Positions 15,695 to 23,846 are shown, counted from the stretch's first letter. The stretch is 23,866 nt of DNA from JBDHBD01 sp039586095 (GCA_039586095.1 JBDHLB010000036.1:1-23866), one strand, 5' to 3'. Notes: generated from the sequence alone by a model not told the origin. Translations and numbers: made by a program.

Positions 15695-15731
15695 GCGTCG
15701 TGCGCGACAGAGTTGGGCTAGAGCGGTCTCA

Positions 15732-17717
15732 CTAGGACGGCTCCTCCCACACGCCCTCCCACAACCGAAGCGGAGGCGCAGGCACCGAATCCCGCTCCCC
15801 GCACACGCGGTACTGGATCTCTCCCTCGGCGAGACAGTGCCTGGTCGACCGCCAGGTCCACTGCTCCGGCTCTTCCATGTCGATCGGAGCCTCGAACACC
15901 GTGACCTCCCGCCAGTCGTCCGACACGAGGATGTCTACGTTCCGGTAATCGACCACACGAGTGTAGGAGAACGCTGCCGTGATCTCGCCACTCCTCCGAT
16001 CCACGTGATAGATATCCAACCCGATTCTCGGACACGCGCCACACTGACCCGAGCCGTAATACGAGAAGAAGACGCGCGGCCCCTCCTTGATCAGCAGCCC
16101 GCTGTCGCCATGCTCGCGCGGCTCCAGGTAGAACTCCGGCACCACCATGTCCGCTCCACCTCTCCGCAGTTGGCTGTTCGCGTGTGTGGAATCGACAGTG
16201 GAAGACACGCGATCTCCCCGGCGATGCGCCAGAACCGGACCGCACAGGAGCTCGTCGTCGGCCAGGCGTCGCGTGTAGTAGCGCGCTTCGAAGACCGCGG
16301 GCGACAGACTGGTCTCGTACGGCTCGTACTGATATCCGGCCGCCACGTTGTCGAGCAGGAGCAGGGAGCGGAGGTCACGCTCGGAGCCCGGCCGGATGTA
16401 CCGCACCGCGTCTTCGGACGGAACCCGGAAGTAGACGAGCGAGTCGGACTCGAGCACGACGGTCTCTGTCCCATACCGGCACGGCGAGAGGAAGTACTCG
16501 CGCGGCCGGGGAAGATACACCGTTCGCTCCCCGGACAGCGTGTCCCGATCCGATCCAGGCAGGGCCACCCCGACCCGCAACGCATCGACGATCAGTCCCC
16601 GGACCGGCGGGAGGGCCTCCCACGGAACCAGTAGCTCGAGCGCGTGACCCCTGTTCGGATCGTCTGTCCCGGACCAGGCGGATACGAGCGCCCGCTCCGA
16701 AGGCGTCAGGGGTGCGAGCACACCCCGGGCGCTGTCGGTCAGGGCGGCAAAGGCGACGGAAGCTCCGAGTCGCGTGACACTGTCCGGAAACAGGACCCAG
16801 CGGTGAACAAAGAGCCCTGCCAGACGCTCCCGGTGGACGACCTGCGCCTGATACCAGGCCCGGCAGGCGTCGACATCGCCTGCGATCTCCCCGCAGCCTT
16901 CCTCGCTTTCGAGCTTTTCGAACCCGAACTGATGCCCCCACCCGATCGGCGGCAACGTGAGCTCCCGTCCATCCGCCAGGGAGAGCTCCACGCCTCCCGA
17001 GCGCACGCGTCCGGCGATCGCGAGCCCCTCGGCCGTCTGACCGACCCACATCCAGCCGTGCGATTCCCCGTTGCCGGGCGACGACAGGCCAAGCATGGGT
17101 TCGAGCCCGTTCCACTCGCCAAGCTCGCCGTCGGCCCGGAACGCGTCGAGCCACGCGATCGTGTCGCCCCGTGCCCCCGGCACCGAAAGCGCCGGAAAGC
17201 TGTCGCGTCCGGCCCCGGCGTCGGCAGGAAACGCCGCTGCGGCGAGACCGCCCGCGAGGACCAGAAGGAACACCCGATGGGCGACGGCGGAGGCGGCCCG
17301 CTCGGTCTCACGCGGCTGCTCACGCCGCTCGAGGAGGCGCGTCCGCGGCCCCAGGCTCCGATCCAGCTTCCGCAGCAGACGCTCGATCCGGCGCCGGTTC
17401 ACGCCCCAATCGCCCTTGCCGACGCGGGAGCGCGAGCGGGCCTCGACTCGCGTGAGCCCATTCTCATCGAGTGCGACCCAGATCGAGAGATCGTCGACGA
17501 AGCGAACGACGGGTGTCCGGCAGCAAACGGTAAGAATGCCGAGGCTTTCGTCCTTGTGGGTCAGCGTCCAGCGGGGGCGATTCTGAACGTACTCGAGCAA
17601 TGTGTCCCAGACGCGCGCGAACGGTACGGTGTACAGCCGCCCCGCCGGACCGCCAGCCTCGCGCGTGTCCGCCACGTTTTCGTTCATCCAGCGGTGCAGT
17701 GTGTCCTTCCAGGCCAT
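15732..17717 (-). CDS. DUF1499 domain fused to a CBM9-like extracytoplasmic region
   Basis: The 661-residue product starts MAWKDTLHRWMNEN. Residues about 26-122 match DUF1499: RPRWTLTHKDESLGILTV, TPVVRFVDDLSIWV and RSRSRVGKGDWG are family features. A hydrophobic segment at about 145-165 (VFLLVLAGGLAAAAF) looks like a membrane anchor or signal peptide, ending PADAGAG. After it comes a CBM9/DOMON-like beta region opening with DGELGEWN (196-203) and closing with LELLVPWEALPP. The last 200 residues contain a CGAC pair. DUF1499 would then be cytosolic and the rest outside, if it is one protein. The frame is open upstream to 18041; MAWKD is chosen because the domain starts soon after. Function unknown. 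A separate internal start for the second half cannot be excluded, but no ATG sits before the hydrophobic stretch. Confidence 0.75.
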   Translation of the reverse strand: MAWKDTLHRWMNENVADTREAGGPAGRLYTVPFARVWDTLLEYVQNRPRWTLTHKDESLGILTVCCRTPVVRFVDDLSIWVALDENGLTRVEARSRSRVGKGDWGVNRRRIERLLRKLDRSLGPRTRLLERREQPRETERAASAVAHRVFLLVLAGGLAAAAFPADAGAGRDSFPALSVPGARGDTIAWLDAFRADGELGEWNGLEPMLGLSSPGNGESHGWMWVGQTAEGLAIAGRVRSGGVELSLADGRELTLPPIGWGHQFGFEKLESEEGCGEIAGDVDACRAWYQAQVVHRERLAGLFVHRWVLFPDSVTRLGASVAFAALTDSARGVLAPLTPSERALVSAWSGTDDPNRGHALELLVPWEALPPVRGLIVDALRVGVALPGSDRDTLSGERTVYLPRPREYFLSPCRYGTETVVLESDSLVYFRVPSEDAVRYIRPGSERDLRSLLLLDNVAAGYQYEPYETSLSPAVFEARYYTRRLADDELLCGPVLAHRRGDRVSSTVDSTHANSQLRRGGADMVVPEFYLEPREHGDSGLLIKEGPRVFFSYYGSGQCGACPRIGLDIYHVDRRSGEITAAFSYTRVVDYRNVDILVSDDWREVTVFEAPIDMEEPEQWTWRSTRHCLAEGEIQYRVCGERDSVPAPPLRLWEGVWEEPS

Positions 17718-17786
17718 ATCGTTCCCGGAAGCCAGGGAAGCGCCGGACGCCAGGCCCTTGAAGCCGCACGGCTCGGGCCGATTCGG

Positions 17787-17816
17787 TTGACCCTCGCGCC
17801 TGCGCCGGGGTACGTT
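17787..17816 (+). promoter_or_regulatory. Possible sigma-70-type promoter for the nucleotidyltransferase operon
   Basis: TTGACC (17787-17792) and TACGTT (17811-17816) are spaced by 18 bases in the 166-base gap between divergent genes (17718-17883). The first box matches the TTGACA consensus at five of six positions, the second only loosely. The predicted transcript would start about 60 bases before ATG 17884. Pattern match only. Confidence 0.4.
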
Positions 17817-17883
17817 GGCGGGCGCGCACAATCCTTCGACGGCCGGGCGACGCGTCCGGCCAAACACGCCGAGAAACGCCGTA

Positions 17884-18879
17884 ATGCAAGCCATAATACC
17901 CCTGGCCGGCAAGGGAACAAGAGTCCGGCCGCACACGCATACGCGCCCGAAGCCGCTGCTCCGCGTGGCGAACCGTCCAGTGCTCGAGTACGTGATCGAG
18001 CAGATGCGAGAGATCGGGGTCGAGGAGGTGATCTGCATCACGGGTCACCTTTCCGGTCAGATCGAAGAGTATCTGGACACGGAGCACCCCGACCTGAAGA
18101 AGCGCTACGTGGAGCAGATCGAGCAGCTGGGTACAGCCGACGCCATCCGTCTGGCCGAGCCCTTCGTGACCGGACCCGTTCTGATCGTGTTCGTGGACAC
18201 GCTGTTCGATGCCGACTTCGAGGTCATTCGGCAGCGTCCGGACGATGACGGGATCATCTGGGCCAAGGAGGTCGAGGATTACCAGCGCTTCGGGGTGATC
18301 GTCACGGACGAGCACGGTTACATGCAGCGTATCGTGGAGAAGCCCAGCGACCCGATCTCACGTCTCGCGAACATCGGCGTCTACTACATCCAGGACTCCG
18401 CACGGATGTTCGAGGGCATCTACGAAGTGATGAGCCGGGATCCGCTCCTGGGAGAGTACTTCCTGACGGACGCGTTCCAGTACATGATCGACCGCGGCTC
18501 AAGACTGTTCACCGCACAGGTCGAGGGCTGGTACGACTGCGGCAAGCCCGAGACCGTGCTGGACACGAACCGCGTGCTTCTGGACGGCGCTTACGCGAAG
18601 AGACCCGCCTCCGTACCCGAGGGCGTTCAGATCGTGGACCCGGTGTGCATCGCGGGATCGGTTCGACTGGAAGCGTCCGTTATCGGGCCCAACGTGAGCA
18701 TCGCAGACGGCTCGTCCGTGACGGGGAGCCGCCTCCGCGATTGCATCGTCGGCGAGCACTCGAGTCTGGAGGCGTGCGATTTGCGGGCGTCGCTCATCGG
18801 CGATTATGTCGTGCTGGACGGTGTCACGGGACAGGTGAGCGTGGGCGATCATTCCGAAATCCATTCCAATCACGACTGA
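17884..18879 (+). CDS. Sugar-1-phosphate nucleotidyltransferase with left-handed beta-helix tail
   Basis: The 331-residue cytosolic enzyme makes an NDP-sugar from a nucleoside triphosphate and a sugar 1-phosphate. The N-terminal signature is LAGKGTRVRPHTHTRPKPL (residues 7-25), the nucleotide-binding GxGTRxRPxTxxxPKPL motif of the RmlA/GalU group. EKPSDP, ANIGVYYI and GWYDCGKPETVLDTN are the expected later landmarks. The last 80 residues show hexapeptide-like turns (GSVRLEASVIGPNVSIADGSSV), a left-handed beta-helix as in long archaeal-type or StrD-like transferases. No other sugar-nucleotide genes are in the window, so dTDP-, UDP- or GDP-sugar specificity cannot be assigned. ATG 17884 is preferred to an open frame running to 17815. 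The LeuA-like gene starts 9 bases after its stop. Confidence 0.88.
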   Translation: MQAIIPLAGKGTRVRPHTHTRPKPLLRVANRPVLEYVIEQMREIGVEEVICITGHLSGQIEEYLDTEHPDLKKRYVEQIEQLGTADAIRLAEPFVTGPVLIVFVDTLFDADFEVIRQRPDDDGIIWAKEVEDYQRFGVIVTDEHGYMQRIVEKPSDPISRLANIGVYYIQDSARMFEGIYEVMSRDPLLGEYFLTDAFQYMIDRGSRLFTAQVEGWYDCGKPETVLDTNRVLLDGAYAKRPASVPEGVQIVDPVCIAGSVRLEASVIGPNVSIADGSSVTGSRLRDCIVGEHSSLEACDLRASLIGDYVVLDGVTGQVSVGDHSEIHSNHD

Positions 18880-18888
18880 GGCGGGCAC

Positions 18889-20136
18889 GTGGACAGGGAA
18901 GAGCTGATCTACGACTGGAATCGGCTTCCCGGGAGCTTCGAATACGCCGGGCTGCACGTCGAGCTCGACGACGAGACCCTGCGGGATGGGCTACAGAATC
19001 CCTCCGTGAAGGACCCGCCCATCGACCAGAAGAAACGACTCCTACACCTGATGGTGGACCTGGGGATTCAGGCGGCAGACATAGGCCTTCCGGGAGCGGG
19101 CCCTCGCGCGTACGAAGCCGTCATGGCCCTCGCGCAGGAAATCGCCGACCACGATCTGCCGATCTCCGCCAACTGTGCGGCGCGCACGGTGGAAGCCGAC
19201 ATCGAGCCGATCGCCCGCGTGTCGCAGGCCACGGGTCTCCGGATGGAGGTCGGGGCCTTCATCGGCAGCTCGCCGATTCGGCAGTACGCCGAGGACTGGG
19301 CGAAGGAGATGATCCTCGGTGCGACGCGCAAAGCGGTCGCCTTTGCCGTGCGTGAGGGGATCGACGTCATGTACGTGACCGAAGACACGACCCGCTCGCG
19401 ACCGGAGTTTCTGGAAGAGCTGTACACGGCGGCCATCGAGTCGGGAGCCCGCCGGATCTGTCTGGCAGACACGGTCGGCCATGCGACCCCTCACGGAACG
19501 CGCCAGCTGGTGCGTTTCGCGAAGCAACTGGTGGCGAAGACGGGCGAACCGGTGAAGGTGGACTGGCACGGCCACCGCGACCGTGGCTTCGGATTGGCGA
19601 ATGCACTGGCGGCTATCGAAGAAGGGGTCGATCGCGTCCACGGCACGGCGCTCGGAATCGGGGAGCGGGTGGGCAATACGGAGATGGACATCCTGCTCGT
19701 CAACCTGAAGCTGCTGGGCCTGCACGATCGGGATCTTCGACGGCTGCCGGAGTACTGTCGTCTGGCGGCCGAGATGTGCGGCGTTGGAATCCCCCACAAT
19801 TACCCTGTCATCGGCGGTGACGCCTTCCGCACCGGAACCGGAGTGCACGCGGCGGCGATCATCAAGGCGATCCGGAAAGGTGACCGCTGGCTGGAAGATT
19901 GCGTCTACAGCGGGGTACCGGCATCCGAGGTCGGGATGCGTCAGCAGATCGAGATCTCGCCGGTCTCCGGACTGAGTAACGTTCGGTACTGGCTCGGCGC
20001 ACACGGGTACGACTCGGAGGACGAAACGCTCTGTCAGGCGATCTTCGACCTGGCCAAGCACTGCGACCACACGCTGACGCGTGAGGAGATCGAGACAGAG
20101 ATCGCGCATGTGCAGGAACGCGCGGGGCACGCGTAG
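18889..20136 (+). CDS. LeuA/homocitrate-synthase family enzyme lacking regulatory domain
   Basis: This 415-residue DRE-TIM metallolyase condenses acetyl-CoA with a 2-oxo acid. DETLRDGLQ (28-36) holds the catalytic Arg32, metal-ligand Asp33 and Gln36. WHGHRDRG carries the metal-ligand His227 and His229, and GIGERVGNTEMD supplies the expected Asn. HGHRDRG differs from the common HxHND but keeps both His. The protein ends soon after the barrel and subdomains, without the leucine-feedback LeuA_dimer domain of about 130 residues. A 2-isopropylmalate, homocitrate or Re-citrate synthase is possible; the family cannot be separated by eye. Start is GTG 18889, 9 bases after the previous stop. An NAD-type dehydrogenase of the same general pathway type follows one gene later. 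Confidence 0.85.
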   Translation: MDREELIYDWNRLPGSFEYAGLHVELDDETLRDGLQNPSVKDPPIDQKKRLLHLMVDLGIQAADIGLPGAGPRAYEAVMALAQEIADHDLPISANCAARTVEADIEPIARVSQATGLRMEVGAFIGSSPIRQYAEDWAKEMILGATRKAVAFAVREGIDVMYVTEDTTRSRPEFLEELYTAAIESGARRICLADTVGHATPHGTRQLVRFAKQLVAKTGEPVKVDWHGHRDRGFGLANALAAIEEGVDRVHGTALGIGERVGNTEMDILLVNLKLLGLHDRDLRRLPEYCRLAAEMCGVGIPHNYPVIGGDAFRTGTGVHAAAIIKAIRKGDRWLEDCVYSGVPASEVGMRQQIEISPVSGLSNVRYWLGAHGYDSEDETLCQAIFDLAKHCDHTLTREEIETEIAHVQERAGHA

Positions 20137-20155
20137 CGATCGCGCCTGGCGATCG
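20137..20155 (+). other. Perfect stem-loop after the LeuA-like gene
   Basis: CGATCGC (20137-20143) and GCGATCG (20149-20155) form a perfect 7-base stem with a 5-base loop, starting on the base after the stop codon. No T-run follows and the next gene starts 27 bases later. It may stabilise the upstream mRNA or partially end transcription rather than terminate it. Confidence 0.45.
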
Positions 20156-20182
20156 AGAGACAAGAGGAGTGGGGAAACCGGG

Positions 20183-20932
20183 ATGAGGAACGGGTGTGTG
20201 AGGTGTACGGGTAGCGGAGCCCATGTACGCCGCGACCGCGGAAGGCGGCTGAGCCTAGCCGGCATGGCGCTTCTCGCCACCGTTGGCTTGGCGACTGACG
20301 TGGCCGCGCAGGAGGATGAGCCCATCCCCACCGTGCCGCCCGGCACTCCGGCGGTGCTCTTTCCGATTCAGGCGGCGCTGCCTACACCTGGCGGCGCCTG
20401 GCCCGGTGGCCTGACGTCCGAGCAGGAAGTGCTGGAGACGCTGCACGCGGAGATCTCTTTCGCGTTCGGGGAGGAACGGGACGCCGAGAGCTGGGCGCTG
20501 CCCGATGAACTGGTTCGACGGCTGAAGAGGAACCCGACCCTTCGCGTAAACCCGCACCGGCTGGCGTATCAGGCCCTGCTCCGCAAACCGCAGAAACACG
20601 ATCAGATCCCCGAACCTCTCCACTCCCAGATGAGGCAGGTAGCCGCCCTGTTCAACGCGCGGCTCGCCGTGCTCCCCATGCGGGTGTGGTACGAACCGGA
20701 ACCGCTCGATGAGGTGCAACAGCCAGCACGCGAGCCCGATGAGTCAGGCGACGCGTCTCCGGCTGCCGCCCCCGAAGCGAGCGGCCGCGTGGTGCTCCTG
20801 GCCGCTGTGATCGACACGAGGCGCAGCGCCGTGCTGTGGCACGGCAAGATCGAGGGTGGGTTGGAGGCGTCGGACTCTTCCCTGTTGCTCACCTCGCTGG
20901 CCTTTCGCCTTGCCGACCACCTCATCCCCTGA
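20183..20932 (+). CDS. Secreted protein of unknown function
   Basis: I do not recognise it firmly. The 249-residue product has a basic N-terminus and a hydrophobic core (LAGMALLATVGLATDVAAQ), so it is probably exported, with cleavage after about residue 42. The mature part starts LFPIQAALP, then a helical stretch (TSEQEVLETLHAEISFAFG), MRQVAALFNARLAVLPMRVWYEP, a Pro/Asp/Ala-rich linker, and VVLLAAVIDTRRSAVLWHGKIEGG. The final strand-rich piece recalls periplasmic CsgG/GNA1162-like or TolB-N-like proteins (a value reported as a difference from a stored one); this is a low-confidence resemblance. ATG 20183 follows GAGGAGTGGGG (20164-20174); the frame extends upstream without a domain. It sits between the LeuA-like and Icd-like genes. 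Confidence 0.68.
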   Translation: MRNGCVRCTGSGAHVRRDRGRRLSLAGMALLATVGLATDVAAQEDEPIPTVPPGTPAVLFPIQAALPTPGGAWPGGLTSEQEVLETLHAEISFAFGEERDAESWALPDELVRRLKRNPTLRVNPHRLAYQALLRKPQKHDQIPEPLHSQMRQVAALFNARLAVLPMRVWYEPEPLDEVQQPAREPDESGDASPAAAPEASGRVVLLAAVIDTRRSAVLWHGKIEGGLEASDSSLLLTSLAFRLADHLIP

Positions 20933-20945
20933 CCGCGGCACGCGG

Positions 20946-21977
20946 ATGCATCGAGTCACACTCATCCCCGGGGACGGAATCGGACCTGCGATCGTAGATG
21001 CCACGGTGCGGGTTCTCGCCGCCGCCGAGGCGCCGATCGAGTGGGATCTTCACATCGCCGGGATGATCGCCATGGACCGGGAGAACGATCCGCTCCCGCC
21101 CGCGACGCTGTCCTCTATCGAGCAAAACCGTGTGGCGCTCAAGGGACCACTGACCACACCCCTCGGCTCGGGGTTCCGCTCGATCAACGTCGCGCTCCGC
21201 AAGCATTTCAACCTGTTCGCGAACGTAAGACCCGCCCGCACGCTGTGGCCGGGACAGCGGTACGAGGACATCGACCTCGTGATCGTGAGGGAGAACACCG
21301 AGGGTCTGTACGCAGGCATCGAGCACTTCATCGGGATGGAGGACGATCCGCGGGCGGTCGCGGAATCCGTGATGCTGATCACGCGATACGGCTCCCGGCG
21401 CATTCTGCGGTTCGCGTTCGAGTACGCCGCGTCACACGGTCGCCGCAAGGTCACGGTGGTACACAAGGCGAACATCTTGAAGTACACGCAGGGGCTCTTC
21501 CTCGAGGTGGCCCGCAACGTCGCGAGCGAGTACGAGGGACAGATAGAGTTCGACGAGCGCATCGTGGATGCGACGGCGATGCAGCTCGTCCTCGACCCGT
21601 ACCAGTTCGACGTGATCGTCACGGAGAACATGTTCGGCGATATCCTCTCCGACGAAGTGGCCGGCCTGGTAGGTGGTCTCGGGTTCGCGCCCGGTGCAAA
21701 CCTGGGTGAGGACGCAGCGATCTTCGAGGCCGTGCACGGTTCCGCCCCGGACATCGCGGGGCAGGGGGTCGCGAATCCGTCGTCCGTGCTTCTCGCCGCG
21801 TGTCTGATGCTGGAGCATCTCGGGCACCCGGAGATCGCCGCCCGAGTCCGTGGCGCATTGCGGGCCGTGCTCGTCGAGGGCAGGGTGCTGACGCCCGATC
21901 TCGGGGGTACCGCGACCACCCGGACGTTCGGCGAGGTCGTGATCGAGAAGCTCGGGGACGCCCAGACGGAGGCCTGA
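20946..21977 (+). CDS. NAD-type isocitrate/isopropylmalate dehydrogenase family enzyme
   Basis: The 343-residue beta-decarboxylating dehydrogenase shows the full family layout: LIPGDGIGP at the start, KGPLTTP, LFANVRPA, RENTEGLYAGIEH, HKANILK and ENMFGDILSDE. FRSINVALRK contains Ser79, Asn81 and Arg85, the S-x-N pattern of isocitrate dehydrogenases, rather than the LLxLR of 3-isopropylmalate dehydrogenases. HGSAPDIAG carries the Asp typical of NAD users, not the Lys-Tyr of NADP enzymes. The best call is therefore NAD-dependent isocitrate dehydrogenase, making 2-oxoglutarate; homoisocitrate or tartrate dehydrogenase is less likely but open. ATG 20946 is 13 bases after the previous stop. The frame is open upstream to 20856 without conserved residues. 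The zinc-ribbon gene starts 2 bases after its stop. Confidence 0.9.
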   Translation: MHRVTLIPGDGIGPAIVDATVRVLAAAEAPIEWDLHIAGMIAMDRENDPLPPATLSSIEQNRVALKGPLTTPLGSGFRSINVALRKHFNLFANVRPARTLWPGQRYEDIDLVIVRENTEGLYAGIEHFIGMEDDPRAVAESVMLITRYGSRRILRFAFEYAASHGRRKVTVVHKANILKYTQGLFLEVARNVASEYEGQIEFDERIVDATAMQLVLDPYQFDVIVTENMFGDILSDEVAGLVGGLGFAPGANLGEDAAIFEAVHGSAPDIAGQGVANPSSVLLAACLMLEHLGHPEIAARVRGALRAVLVEGRVLTPDLGGTATTRTFGEVVIEKLGDAQTEA

Positions 21978-21979
21978 GA

Positions 21980-22345
21980 ATGCCGAGTGCCGGCAAACAG
22001 AAGTTCGGAGTTTCTGCCCACGCGCCACCCCCACCAGGGAAGAGGCTCGACTTCACGGGCGCCGTGTGCAGCGGTTGCGGAGCCGTGCATGCCGATGACG
22101 TGCTGGATGAAGACCGGTGGTGTCCGGAGTGCCACAAGCGCATGCAACGGCGCGTACGCGTCGGCCAGCATCTCATCGCCGGCTTGATCGTGCTCCCCTT
22201 CGCGGTGTGGGTCGTGACGCTGGAGAAGTTGGACTTTCTGCCCGTCTATGCGTGGCTGTTGCCGCTGCTGGCCGCCTATTACCTGGGGCTTCGGATCGGC
22301 CGTGAGGCGATCAAGGGTTACCTACGCTGGCGCCGAGTCAAGTGA
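21980..22345 (+). CDS. Zinc-ribbon protein with two membrane helices
   Basis: The 121-residue product has a cytosolic zinc ribbon with CSGC (Cys30, Cys33) and CPEC (Cys48, Cys51), then two hydrophobic helices at about residues 65-80 (LIAGLIVLPFAVWVVT) and 87-104 (VYAWLLPLLAAYYLGL), and a basic tail RWRRVK. No enzyme family is recognised. Such small ribbon-plus-helix proteins may tether a partner to the membrane; this is inference. ATG 21980 lies 2 bases after the dehydrogenase stop and the end overlaps the next gene by four bases (GTGA). Confidence 0.75.
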   Translation: MPSAGKQKFGVSAHAPPPPGKRLDFTGAVCSGCGAVHADDVLDEDRWCPECHKRMQRRVRVGQHLIAGLIVLPFAVWVVTLEKLDFLPVYAWLLPLLAAYYLGLRIGREAIKGYLRWRRVK

Positions 22346-22569
22346 CAGCGGAGCCCGAACGGCGCATACCCGCGCGCGACGATCCAGCGCTTGCCGCGCG
22401 AGTCAGCGGAGTCCGAACCGCGTGTCTCGTCCTCGCCGGATCGCTCGCCATGCTCGGGATCGTGCTCGCGTTGAACCCGGCACGCTATGGCACCGCCGGG
22501 GTTTTCTTAGGAGTCACTTTGCTGGCTCTCGGGGCGGTGGGTACGGTCTTGTTCTTCCGCACCACCTGA
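22342..22569 (+). CDS. Small two-helix membrane protein
   Basis: The 75-residue product begins with a charged N-terminus (TAEPERRIPARDDP) followed by two hydrophobic helices, at about 25-43 (VRTACLVLAGSLAMLGIVLAL, in part) and 50-72 (GVFLGVTLLALGAVGTVLFF). The start is GTG 22342 inside the stop of the previous gene (GTGA overlap). No family is recognised. It probably partners the zinc-ribbon membrane protein beside it. Confidence 0.62.
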   Translation: MTAEPERRIPARDDPALAARVSGVRTACLVLAGSLAMLGIVLALNPARYGTAGVFLGVTLLALGAVGTVLFFRTT

Positions 22570-22638
22570 CCCCTACGTCCTGACCGAACGACCACTGAGC
22601 TTTGACGACCACAGATGCACGGAGTGTGAGAGATCATT

Positions 22639-23823
22639 ATGAGCTTTGAAGGTGTCGACTATTTCGACATGGACGCCCTGCTCAGTGAGGAGGAGCGGGC
22701 GGTCCGGGACATGGTTCGCGACTGGGTCGAGCAGGAGCTGCTGCCGATCATCAACGACCACTACGTGCAGCGATCGTTCCCGGTGCATCTGATCTCCCAG
22801 ATGGGCGAGCTCGGATTCTACGGGGCCAACCTTCCGGAAGAGTACGGCTGCGCCGGGCTCAACAACGTCGCCTATGGCCTCATCATGCAGGAGCTGGAGC
22901 GCGGCGATTCGGGGATTCGCTCCTTCGCGTCCGTACAGGGTGCGCTGGTCATGTATCCGATCTATGCGTTCGGAAACGAAGAGCAGCGGCACCAGTGGCT
23001 GCCGCAGTTGGCGAGCGGTGAGAAGATCGGCTGCTTCGGACTTACCGAGCCCGACTTCGGATCCAACCCCGGTGGAATGATCACACGGGCTGTCAGAGAC
23101 GGTGACGAGTGGATCCTGAATGGCGCCAAGATGTGGATCACCAACGGGTCCATGGCCGACGTGGCGATCGTGTGGGCCAAGACGGGAGACCTGGACGACC
23201 CGGATTCGATCCGAGGATTCATCGTCGAGACCGATCGTGATGGCTTCTCGGCGCGCGACCAGGTCGGAAAGCTGTCCCTGCTCGCCTCTGACACGAGCGA
23301 GCTCGTACTACAAAATGTACGTGTTCCGGACGCCAATCGCCTGCCCGACGCGGAGGGCCTCAAGCCGGCCCTCATGTGTCTGAGCCAGGCCCGCTACGGC
23401 ATCGCGTGGGGGGGCGTCGGAGCGGCCATGGCCTGCTACTGCGAGGCCCTCGACTATGCGAAGAACCGGCCCCAGTTCGATCGACCCATCGCCGCTTTCC
23501 AGATCCAGCAGGTGCGATTGGCCGAGATGCTCACGGAGATCACCAAGGGCCAGCTCCTTGCGCTCCAGCTGGGCCGGCTCAAAGACGCCGGGAAAGCGCG
23601 TGCGCAACACATCTCGCTTGCCAAGCGGAACAACGTGAACATGGCCTGCGAGATCGCCCGCGAGGCACGTCGGTTGCTGGGGGCCAACGGCATTCTCGTC
23701 GAGTACCAATCGATGCGCCACATGGCGAACCTGGAGTCCGTCTACACCTACGAAGGCACGCACGACATCCATGGTCTGATCCTCGGTCACGACATCACGG
23801 GGATCGCCGCGTACCACGGGTAG
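22639..23823 (+). CDS. gcdH: Glutaryl-CoA dehydrogenase (acyl-CoA dehydrogenase family)
   Basis: The 394-residue flavoenzyme oxidises and decarboxylates glutaryl-CoA to crotonyl-CoA in the breakdown of lysine, tryptophan and some aromatics. The dehydrogenase hallmarks are present: GCFGLTEPDFGSNPGGM binding FAD and substrate, KMWITNGS, and LGANGILVEYQSMRHMANLE. The catalytic base is Glu372 in YEGTHDIH. The glutaryl-specific signature GIRSFASVQGALVMYPIY has Arg94, the residue that binds the distal carboxylate, at the same number as in the human enzyme. So the function is well supported for this family. ATG 22639 follows GAGAGA at a usable distance, after a 69-base gap from the previous gene; a 10-base TGAGCTTTGA repeat lies at 22596 and 22640. 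An electron-transfer flavoprotein would be its partner, not seen here. Confidence 0.93.
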   Translation: MSFEGVDYFDMDALLSEEERAVRDMVRDWVEQELLPIINDHYVQRSFPVHLISQMGELGFYGANLPEEYGCAGLNNVAYGLIMQELERGDSGIRSFASVQGALVMYPIYAFGNEEQRHQWLPQLASGEKIGCFGLTEPDFGSNPGGMITRAVRDGDEWILNGAKMWITNGSMADVAIVWAKTGDLDDPDSIRGFIVETDRDGFSARDQVGKLSLLASDTSELVLQNVRVPDANRLPDAEGLKPALMCLSQARYGIAWGGVGAAMACYCEALDYAKNRPQFDRPIAAFQIQQVRLAEMLTEITKGQLLALQLGRLKDAGKARAQHISLAKRNNVNMACEIAREARRLLGANGILVEYQSMRHMANLESVYTYEGTHDIHGLILGHDITGIAAYHG

Positions 23824-23825
23824 CG

Positions 23826-23846
23826 GCGCGGGGTCTCGCTCCGCGC
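23826..23846 (+). terminator. Weak hairpin after gcdH
   Basis: GCGCGG (23826-23831) pairs with CCGCGC (23841-23846) around a 9-base loop just after the gcdH stop. It lacks a T-run, so it is a weak candidate for transcript ending, and the window ends shortly after. Confidence 0.3.

Noticed and set aside
15697..15708. Small GTCG/CGAC hairpin after the kinase-like gene
   Set aside because: A 4-base stem without a T-run is too weak to call a terminator.
16644..18248. 534-codon open frame on the plus strand
   Set aside because: Antisense to the DUF1499 protein and then out of frame through the nucleotidyltransferase; no domain seen.
22596..22649. TGAGCTTTGA repeated 44 bases apart before gcdH
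   Set aside because: One copy overlaps the gcdH start codon; a single short repeat is consistent with chance.
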